Shown one piece after another: positions 55,912 to 64,000 of a stretch of 64,000 nt of DNA. The stretch is from Hypericum androsaemum (Eukaryota; Streptophyta; Magnoliopsida; Malpighiales; Hypericaceae): assembly GCA_963995505.1 (NCBI GenBank), contig OZ023183.1:14442671-14506670 (forward strand), written 5' to 3'. The notes under the pieces were generated by a model. That model was given only the letters and a program-made list of their open reading frames with translations, was not told the DNA's origin and did no database searches. The position numbers and the translations under genes are program-made. Every line of letters begins with the position of its first letter. Position 1 is the first letter of the stretch.

Positions 55912-57086
55912 GGGCAAATTACCCTCACATCCTTCTACTTTGGTCAGCCTCTCCCTAGGGTCCCTGGATTTTGGAAAATGATTGTCCCGTCCCTAAGTTT
56001 TGATGATAATAGACTCTCGGGTCCCTGGAGCCGGAATATTCCTTTTTCTCCGGTGAAGCCCTACCTAAAATGACCAAAATACCCCTCCCACTTAAAAACA
56101 AAAAATCTCTTTCCTTCTTCCTTCCCCTTCTTCTTCCTCCGACCTCATCTCCATCCTCCCAACCTTCAGCCACAACCTTAATACTAAATACTTATTGGTG
56201 CTTCCACTTTCGGTGACATTTACTCTCTTCCATTCCCATAAATCGTGGAAATCTAATTAAATGCAACCTGGTTTTCTTGCTTTTTCAGCTTCTCAGTTGA
56301 CGGGATCCCGATCAGGGAGTTCAAGACCTGGAATCAATTGGGGTTCCCTACCCAAAGAGCCAGCCGATGAAGATCCACTCGAGCCTCTGGAATGCCGATC
56401 AATGGGCTACGAGGGGCGGCCTCGTCAAGACCGACTGGACGAAAGCCCCATTCACGGCCGCTTACCGGAACTTCAACGTCGATGCTTGCATTTGGGCCTC
56501 CGGAAAGACGTCATGCTTGGCGCGAAGTGGTTAGTTCAGGCAGCAGCTTGATTCGGCCAGCCGCGAGAGGCTCCAATGGGTCAAAATAAATCACATGATC
56601 TACAACTACTGCACTGATTATAAGCGATTCCCTCGGGACTTTGCTCCTGAATGCTCTATTAATTAGCCCACCGAGGGGGATTTGCTGGCCGGAGTTTCGG
56701 AGGCTCGCCTACGGCACGTTCCTAGAAGAAGAAATTCTTTGGGCAAAACCCTATTTTGACTTAGGGGTTGTTTCCGATCTGGGTTGTTTTCATGTTGGGT
56801 GTTTTAATTAAAATTAAAATTTTTAGAATTAGGGTTGAAGGTTGGGAGGATGGAGATGAGGTGGGAAGAAGAAGAAGGGGAAGGAAAGAGATTTTTTGTT
56901 TTTTAAGTGGGAGGGGTATTTTGGTCATTTCAAGTGGGGGGTCACCGGAGAAAAAGGAATATTCCGGCTTCAGGGACCCGAGAGTCTATTATCATCAAAA
57001 CTTAGGGACGGGACAATCATTTTCCAAAATCCAGGGACCCTAGGAGGAGGCTGACCAAAGTAGAGGGATGTGAGGGTAATTTGCCC
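55912..57086. mobile_element. Pack-MULE with a captured XTH exon
   Basis: 1175 bp. TIRs of about 230 bp start GGGCAAATTACCCTCACATC at both ends and are nearly perfect inverted copies (shared CAATCATTTTCCAAAATCCA, GACCCGAGAGTCTATTATCA). A perfect 9-bp target duplication TTTTTCTTT flanks it (55903-55911 and 57087-57095). The interior carries a host gene exon (56288-56665) and an additional unidentified GC-rich piece (56665-56760). No transposase. Confidence 0.92.
56288..56665 (+). pseudogene. Captured xyloglucan endotransglucosylase/hydrolase exon (XTH)
   Basis: Opens with an intron-like acceptor CTTGCTTTTTCAG, then [16 protein letters not shown]. After a 1-bp deletion near 56351 the frame gives [51 protein letters not shown], and further on QLDSASRERLQW and MIYNYCTDYKRFPRDFAPEC, the C-terminal XET_C region. 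XTH enzymes remodel cell-wall xyloglucan. The catalytic ExDxE motif lies upstream and is not included. Two frameshifts and a stop inactivate it. The retained acceptor shows DNA-level capture. Confidence 0.88.
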
Positions 57087-57095
57087 TTTTTCTTT

Positions 57096-57491
57096 TGTGG
57101 AGTCAGGTTTGGGTGACAAGTCGTCGATCTTAATGGGTGGCCAATAATCTAAAACATCGGGCATAAAAATGGTCGTCGTGCCGAGTCACGCACGCTATTA
57201 TTCCTTCGTGCCGAGTCAACACGCATATTTTGTTTGTTTCGACGAATTTTCCAGGTTCGTTTTAAATTACCAAAAGAACCTTCAGTCCCTTTATACATGT
57301 GCTATTTCTTTACGCTATTATACTTGTGGTATTTATTTTGAAAGTACAATCTTAACTTTCTTAAGAGGCGCCTTCGATAAAATAAGAGTTTATTCCATAT
57401 TGGAGATTGGTTATATTTTTTTATAAGTTCGAGTGTGGTTGTATTAATATAATATAATATAATATTAGAATGTAACCAAGGTCTATATTCA
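57096..57491. other. Spacer, nothing recognised
   Basis: No supported feature. GTCGTGCCGAGTCACGCACG-like phrases (GTGCCGAGTCA) occur twice near 57177 and 57209. Confidence 0.4.
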
Positions 57492-57938
57492 TAGTTTTAA
57501 AATACAGGTTTTGGTACGGGCCGGATTTTGTCCGTTTAAAGATTCATCTGGTCTGACCGGTCGGACCACGGGTTAAATTTGATATTTTTTATTAATTTTT
57601 TTTACTATTATTCGAATAATATGTAGACTGAATAGTTAAAATATAGGTTTCAAAATTCACATTTTAGAAATATCAACCAATTTATAACATATAAAGTCCA
57701 TTTTTCTTTGTTGATTTAGAGAAATTGAGTATATAATACGACTTTTTTTATTTTAATTTTTGCTGATTTGAATAAAATTCGGTCAGACTAGACGATCCGA
57801 GTCAAAAACCATACGAACTGCCCGAATTTTAGGCTGTCCGACCAGAGGCCATTTTTACCCCTAAAAATGGGAAGCTCTTTTGAACGATTCATGGTCTGAC
57901 TAGTCCGACTGCCGATCGGACCGTATTTTTTAAAACTG
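57492..57938. mobile_element. MITE, family T (copy 3)
   Basis: AGTTTTAAAATACAGG to GGACCGTATTTTTTAAAACT, about 447 bp, inverted ends. Closely related to 18940-19390 along its length; both share ATATCAACCAATTTATAACA and GAACTGCCC. Confidence 0.78.
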
Positions 57939-58248
57939 CTTGTATCTAGAATCTTTCAAGGATGAGTAGGTAAGCTGATGGTTGCATTCTGATTACATAC
58001 CTAATGCAATCAGGGCAACCATTTGCTTTAACTTTTGCAATATGTAATGTTGATAAGGTAATAATACAAACCTACTTATAAAAAATTTAAGATGCACATC
58101 ATACCATAGACCACACCGATATTTCATGTAGGTGTCCAGGCCGATTTTCTTAGAGTTTTTATGATCGAATTCAAGATCTATGTCCTATATTTAGATTCGT
58201 TAATTTTCAAAATCATTTTAACATTTCAACGCGAACCATAAAAAAAAT

Positions 58249-58550
58249 ATTAGGTTTGAATGCATAATTAATGCATTTGGCCCAAGCTGAAAAGCCCGAG
58301 CGAAAAGCCCAAGTGGAAAGCCCAAAGTAGAAATAGAAAGTGTATTATCACATCGGAAATCGCAAGGAATTTTTTTCTGTTTATAAGGAGAAGCTCCACG
58401 CTGGTGTAATATTAAATATTCTACCTGAAGAGCTGATCGAGGCTGCCTGCGAGGATGGTGTGAAGCACCATCCGAGCCTATAAATAGACCCTTCCCCCTC
58501 ATTTGCAAATCAACCCACAACTCATTGCATAAGCATTCATTAGCAATAGA
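58249..58550 (+). repeat. 5' LTR (supported part)
   Basis: Matches 63256-64000 from GGTTTGAATGCATAATTAAT to CATTCATTAGCAATAG. It starts TATTAG where the partner has TGTTGG. It contains a TATA box, CCTATAAATAGACC, at 58477-58490. The LTR extends beyond 58550 (perhaps to about 58740), but its partner is cut by the window end. A clear primer-binding site was not found. Confidence 0.85.
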
Positions 58551-58809
58551 TATTCTTCTCTCCCTCTCTCTAAGAAAGTTCCAAGTATCCAAGGTTTGCT
58601 CGAAGCTACGAGATTCGTTGTGCTACGATCTTGGAAGCAGCAAAGTCGTTGTATCTTGGAGACGATTGCCGTAGCCCGTAAGCACTGAATACGGGGTAAT
58701 CTCGTCTTGCGGAGAAAAAGTCTAACTCTTGCCTCGACTATTAAAGATCCTAATCAAGTACACCACCTCCGACCACAACAATCGTAAGACGAGATCAGTG
58801 TACTTGAAG

Positions 58810-59690
58810 ATGGCATCATCAAGCTCCGCACCTACACCAGTGCCAGCAGTCCTGGGAACTGTCCACGCCGAAAGACCGGCCAAGTTCAACGGTACCAACT
58901 TGAAGAGCTGGCAACAAAAGATGCTGTTCTACCTGACGACGCTCAACCTGGTCTGATTCTTGAAGGAAGAGGCTCTAAAGGTGGCAGAAAATGAGGCTGA
59001 TCCACAGAAGATCAATGCCCTCGATGCATGGAGTCACAGTGACTTCCTATGTCTTAACTATGTCCTGAATGGCTTAGACGACGCCCTCTACAATGTCTAT
59101 GCAAGTATAAAGACTGCGAAAGAATTGTGGAACTCCCTAGAGAAGAAGTACAAAACGGAGGATGCCGGGATAAAAAAATTCATCATCAAAAGGTTCCTTG
59201 ACTTCCAGATGGTGGACTCCAAGAAGGTCATAGACTAAGTCCAAGAGCTGCAGTTAATTCTACACGAGATTTACGCCGAAGGTATGCAACTCAGTGAATC
59301 CTTCTAGGTGGCTGCTCTAATAGAAAAGTTACCCCCTCTATGGAAGGACTTTAAGAACTACCTCAAGCATAAGAGGAAGGACATGGGGCTGGAAGACCTG
59401 ATCGTGAGACTAAGGATCGAGAAAGACAACCGAAAGTCTGAAGTCAAGACCAGCAGGACCAACTCCGAGGCTAAGGTACACCTCGCCGAAGGTGGTACTG
59501 GCAAGAAGAGGAAGAAGCCCAAAAATAAGCAGGAGAAGCAAGAGCCAAAGCAAAAAAAGCTAAGAAGATCAAAGGCAATTGCTACAACTGCGACAAGACC
59601 AGTCACATGGCAAAAGATTGTTGCCTGCCAAAGAGGGACGATCGTGAGAAGGCAAATCTGGCCGAAGACCTGTCTGAGCTAGACTTATCC
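58810..59690 (+). pseudogene. Copia gag remnant
   Basis: Starts MASSSSAPTPVPAVLGTVHA. UBN2-type gag follows ([50 protein letters not shown]). A Lys-rich stretch precedes a zinc knuckle CYNCDKTSHMAKDC with intact CX2CX4HX4C spacing. Broken by stops at about 58954 (TGA), 59236 (TAA) and 59306 (TAG), and a frameshift near 59555. Confidence 0.88.
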
Positions 59691-62600
59691 TCCGTGGTGT
59701 TTAAAGCCAATCTGGTGGATAACTCAAGAGAGTAGTTCATAGACACAGGCTCAACCCGACAAATCTGCTCAGACAAGGAGATATTCTCAACCTACACAGC
59801 CATCAACGGGTGGAAGTTGTTCATGGGTAACTCTACAACTTCTTCCGTAGTTGGACTAGGCAAGGTGGTGCTGAAGCTGACCTCCAAAAAAGAGCTGACC
59901 CTCAAGGATATGCTGCATGTCCCAGACATTCGTAAGAATTTAGTATCCGGCTCACTGTTGAGCAAAGCTGGGATGAAACTAGTATTCGAGGCCGATAGGT
60001 TTATTCTGACTAAGGCTGGTACCTTTGTAGGAAAGGGTTACCTCGAGAGGGGGCTCTTCAAGATGAATGTAATAACTGTCAAACGTGCCTTTAATGGCTC
60101 TAATAAAGTTGTTAATTCTTCTTACTTGGCTGAGTGTTCTAACTTATGGCATGATAGATTAGGACACGTAAATTTGAGCTCACTAAGAAAGTTAGTAAGT
60201 TTAAATTTATTGCCTAAAATAGAGTTTGACCCAAACAATAAATGTGAAGTATGTGTAGAGGCAAAAATGACCAAAGCACTTTTTCATTCAGTGGAAAGAA
60301 GTACTACACCTTTAGAGTTAATTCATACCGACATATGCGATATGAAACAAGTGCAAACTAGAGGTGAGAAAAAATATTTCATCACGTTTATTGACGACTG
60401 CACGAGGTACTGTTATGTACACCTTTTGAAAGGAAAAGACGGAGCTTTAGAAGTCTTCAAGAGTTATAAGAATGAGGTTGAAAATCAACTTAGCACTAAA
60501 ATCAAAATGATTAGAAGTGATAGAGGGGAAGAATATGTAGCTCCGTTTGAGGAATTCTGCTAACAAAATGGCATTATTCATCAGACAACAGCTCCATACT
60601 TACCTCAATCAAATGGCGTAGCTGAACACAAGAATCAAATTCTTAAGGAGATGATGAACGCTATGTTGATTAGCTCGAGCTTACCCCAGAACTTGTGGGG
60701 GGAAGCTGTGCTCTCAGCTAATCACATTCTAAACAAATTGCCACACAAAAAAAGAGACAAAACCCCATATGAATTATGGAAAGGGAGAAAGCCTTCGTAC
60801 GGTTATCTTAAAGTGTGGGAGTGCCTAGCCAAGGTAGAAATACCTCCACCTAAAAGGGTGAGAATAGGACCCAAGACCATTGACTGCATCTTTATCGGAT
60901 ATGCCCACAACAGTAGCACATACCAATTTCTAGTGCACAAGTCTGAAAATTCTGAAATCAACGAGGGAATGGTCATGGAATCAAGGAATGCAACATTCTT
61001 TGAGAATATCTTTCCTAAAAATAAAACGAAAGAAGTAAGCTCAAACAAAAAAAGTTATGAAGCTACACAAGGCTCTGATCAAGGTACTGAGGAACCTAGA
61101 TAGAGTAAGAGGACCAAAGTAGCCAAGTCATTTGGTCCAGATTTTTTAAATTACATATTAGAAATTGAACCTGGGACAATCCAAGAGGTATTATCCAGTC
61201 CGGATGCTCCTCTCTGGAAAGAAGCTATCAATAGTGAGATAGAATCTATCATGCAAAACCACACGTGGAAAATCGTGGATCTTCCACCAGGTTGTAAACT
61301 TTTAGGTTACAAGTGGATCCTTAAAAGGAAATACAAAGCTGATGGATCAATCGATAAGTACAAAGCTCGGTTGGTAGCTAAAAGATTCAAACAGAAGGAA
61401 GGATATGATTTTTTTGACACCTATTCGTCGGTCACAAGAATCACATCCATTAGAGTGATCATAGCTGTCGCAGCACTCTATAACCTCGAGATACATCAGA
61501 TGGATGTAAAAATAACTTTTCTAAATGGAGAACTGGAAGAGGAAATATATATGAAATAACCTGAAAGCTTTGTCACCCCCGGACAAGAACATAAAGTGTG
61601 CAAGCTAGTCAAGTCACTGTACGGGCTGAAACAGGCGCCGAAATAATGGCATGAAAAATTTGACAGAACAATGATGTCAAATGGCTTTAAGATCAACGAG
61701 TGTGATAAATGTGTATACATTAAAGGCACATCTGATGCTTATGTGATTGTATGTCTGTATGTAGACGACATGCTAATCACGGGAAGCAGTAATGATCTTA
61801 TTATAAACACTAAGAATATGTTAAAGAACAACTTTGACATGAAAGATATGGGTCTAGCTGACGTCATACTGGGGATTAAAATCTCTAAGATGACTGAAGG
61901 AATTGTCTTGTCACAATCTCACTACGTTGAGAATATACTCAAGAAATTCAATACTTTTGACAAACCTCCGGCTAAGACTCCGGTAGACCTGAGTCTGCAC
62001 TTGGCTAAAAACAGAGGTGACCCAGTATCTCAACTGAAATATGCAAAGATCATTGGGAGTCTAATATACTTAACAAATTGTACACGCCCTGATATTGTAT
62101 ACTCAGTTAGCAAGCTTAATAGATTCACGAGCAATCTAGGACTAGACCACTGGCTAGCTTTGGAAAGGGTTCTAAAGTATTTAAAATATACCATGAACTA
62201 TGACATACTTTATACTAGGTATCCAGCTGTATTGGAAGGATACAGTGATGTGAATTGGATATCGGACACTAAAGACTCTAAATCTACTAGTGGTTATGTG
62301 TTCACCATAGGTGGAGGAGCTGTATCCTAGAAATCCTCTAAACAAACGTGCATAGCTCGATCCACCATGGAGTCGGAGTTTATAGCACTACAAAAAGCTA
62401 GAGAAGAAGCTGAATGACTCAGAAATTTCCTAGAGGATAGTCCATGTTGGAACAAGCCTGTGCCCTCTGTATTGATACATTGTGATAGCATGTCTGCAAT
62501 CGGGAGAGCACAAAGTACTATGTACAATGGTAAGTCTCGACATATTCATAGGAGATATAACACCGTTAGGTAGTTGATCTCAAGTGGAGTAATAACTATT

Positions 62601-62708
62601 GATTTTGTGAAGTCCAAGGACAACATAGCTGATCCTTTGACGAAAGAAATCAACAGAGATCAAATGTACAACACAGTAAGGGGAATGTGGTTAAAATCTA
62701 CACATTAA
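59690..62708 (+). pseudogene. Copia pol remnant: protease, integrase, RT, RNase H
   Basis: Protease [13 protein letters not shown] (about 59737-59775; a stop takes the place of the Trp before FIDTG). Integrase zinc motif [11 protein letters not shown]...CEVCVEAK. Core residues in [25 protein letters not shown]. Integrase C-terminal part to 61103. Reverse transcriptase MDVKITFLNGELEEEIYMK, SLYGLKQAPK and catalytic [11 protein letters not shown] (61755-61790). RNase [10 protein letters not shown] and TMESEFIAL. The end NIADPLTKEINRDQMY is the usual Copia C-terminus. Stops: 59733 (TAG), 60560 (TAA), 61101 (TAG), 61557 (TAA), 61643 (TAA), 62328 (TAG), 62415 (TGA), 62571 (TAG). Confidence 0.93.
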
Positions 62709-63255
62709 AGAACGTTCATAGCGGTAACTCAACCATGATGAGTGGAGATCTCACAAACTTGGTTCAATGAGACAACTAAGTTATGGATGGTTCAGATGAA
62801 TACTTGAAATCCGTCCCATTCTCAGAAGCTACCCAAGTATGAACCTGCAGAGGTGTGATAAAGTTAAGTGTCTACGCTTTTAATGATTTCTATACTAGGA
62901 AAAAGGTGAAGTATGGCAGGATACTCCTAATGAGAGATCACCTATATAAATGTGAAGTGAGGCCGCTTCAAATGGAAAAATACTTATGAGTCCAAGATAA
63001 GGTCCATGGCCGAAACTGACACAACGTGAGAACCAAAGGATATTAGAGATATCGTTGTGTAAATGTTATTGTCTTGGTTTAGATAAAAAAGCTGACCAGT
63101 TCAAGACATTGCGTTCACTGAGCAGCAAGTAAATCTGATAGTATTTTACTAGAGAAGGTTCAAAGCCGTAAGCTACCTTTCTCGATGCAATAATATTTCA
63201 TTAGAACTTTTCTTAAAAGTGTCAGCATGCATTAATCATCATTCATGTGGGAGAT

Positions 63256-64000
63256 TGTTGGGTTTGAATGCATAATTAATGCATTTAGCCCAAGCTGAAA
63301 GGCCCGAGCGGAAAGGCCCAAGTGGAAAGCCCAAAGTGGGAATGGAAAGTGCATTACCACATCGAAAATCGTAAGGAATTTTTTTCTGTTTATAAGGAGA
63401 AGCTCCAAGCTGGTGTAATATTAAATGTTCTACCTGAAGAGCTGACCGAGGCTGCCTACGAGGATGGTGCGAAGCACTATCCGAGCACGAGTACGAGCAG
63501 GAGCACGAGCACGTGCACGCACACGCACATGCACTAGGGCTCGTGCACGTGAGTATACGTATGACGCATTGGACGCAGGTCGTAATGGGCACTTTATGGC
63601 GCACTTGCCAGATTCTGGCAGAGCTACGAGCTGCGTGCGAGGTAGCTCGCGAAGGGATAAAAGCTGGCCTAACGAATGAAGGGCCACCAGCGTGCGTCCA
63701 GAAACTGAAACGTCCTGGAGGCTTCCAGGTTGCCACCGAAGATGCACGAGGAGTGCCTGGAAGACCTGTGGCCGAAGAGACACCAGCAGGCATCTAGGAG
63801 CCCTGAAGAGACACCTACGGGCATCCAAAAAACTGGTGGCCGAAAGGGTACCTCGGCTCCCAGAAATGTGAGAGCATGGTGCCCCCTCGAAAGTGCCTGG
63901 CAGTTATTCGGATTTCAGCCATCCTTGCCTATAAATAGGCCCTTCCCTCTCATTTGAAAATCACCCCACAACTCATTGCATAAGCATTCATTAGCAATAG
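63256..64000 (+). repeat. 3' LTR, cut by the window end
   Basis: Starts TGTTGGGTTTGAATGC. Compared with the 5' LTR it has 442 extra bases (63486-63927) between ATCCGAG and CCTATAAATAG, including the CACGAG/CACGTG/CGCACA-rich stretch 63484-63545. A TATA box, CCTATAAATAGGCC, lies at 63928-63941. The longer form is likely original and the 5' LTR deleted. Confidence 0.85.

Larger units (their letters stand above)
58249..64000 (+). mobile_element. Long Ty1/Copia retrotransposon, decayed, runs past the window
   Basis: The 5' LTR starts at 58249 and the 3' LTR at 63256, continuing beyond the window end. Between them are gag and the full pol order protease, integrase, reverse transcriptase, RNase H, which identifies Copia. 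About eleven in-frame stops and at least one frameshift make it inactive. A polypurine tract GTGGGAGAT lies at 63248-63256. Confidence 0.92.

Noticed and set aside
56768..57043. 91-codon plus-strand frame at the right end of the XTH Pack-MULE
   Set aside because: It is a reading of the TIR; a matching frame exists in the left TIR on the minus strand.
63239..63957. Long frames on both strands in the 3' LTR
   Set aside because: LTR sequence; the frames arise from the GC-rich CACGAG/CACGTG stretch and have repetitive composition.

Overview
This is nuclear genomic DNA of a flowering plant, almost certainly a eudicot. It has intron-containing plant genes with GT-AG junctions, AT-rich spacers and a dense layer of plant transposons: Ty1/Copia, TRIM-type LTR elements, LINE, PIF/Harbinger, hAT, Mutator-like elements (MULEs) and MITEs. 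I cannot name the species from sequence alone.

Four protein-coding genes look intact, and three have exon models that stay in frame across every junction. They are: a nine-exon receptor-like cytoplasmic kinase with an N-terminal USP-like domain (15680-18789); a four-exon F-box/LRR gene of the SKP2A type (26395-28212); an eight-exon clade-type PP2C phosphatase (49490-54085); and an intronless six-pass membrane protein on the minus strand (54428-55432), convergent with the PP2C. A short possible gene lies at 40311-40742. Broken host genes include a plant O-methyltransferase cut by a Copia element and carrying a complete LTR element in an intron (3991-7857), a RABC1-type small GTPase with a frameshift, a nonsense codon and a LINE in exon 2 (43957-48328), a PPR fragment (10560-10802), and captured gene pieces inside MULEs.

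Region by region: 0-4 kb holds one copy of a dispersed duplication, a Harbinger transposase fragment and a decayed Copia. 4-10.5 kb holds the methyltransferase relic, a 2.7-kb LTR element with an ATTCT target duplication, and a gag-only Copia with a GTATG target duplication. 10.5-15 kb holds gene and LINE relics and a MULE. The kinase follows. 19.6-25 kb holds the second copy of the duplication, a long-TIR element nested in it, and a second gag-only Copia. The SKP2A gene follows. 29.86-32.50 kb is a 2.64-kb foldback MULE with roughly 1-kb arms, a perfect 9-bp target duplication, hairpin-rich repeats, a foldable tRNA-Arg(UCU) and tRNA-like modules in each arm. 33.8-39.6 kb is a nest of MITEs, a TRIM, a hAT element and a gag-only Copia apparently split by an inversion. 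41.4-42.6 kb is a Pack-MULE carrying a hydroxyproline galactosyltransferase fragment. 43.7-48.3 kb is the GTPase pseudogene. 49.5-55.4 kb is a gene pair, and 55.9-57.1 kb is a Pack-MULE carrying a xyloglucan endotransglucosylase/hydrolase exon. 58.2-64 kb is a long Copia whose 3' LTR runs off the window.

The most distinctive content is the MULE set (four elements with exact 9-bp target duplications plus one weaker case), the tRNA-bearing foldback element, and the gag-only Copia family.
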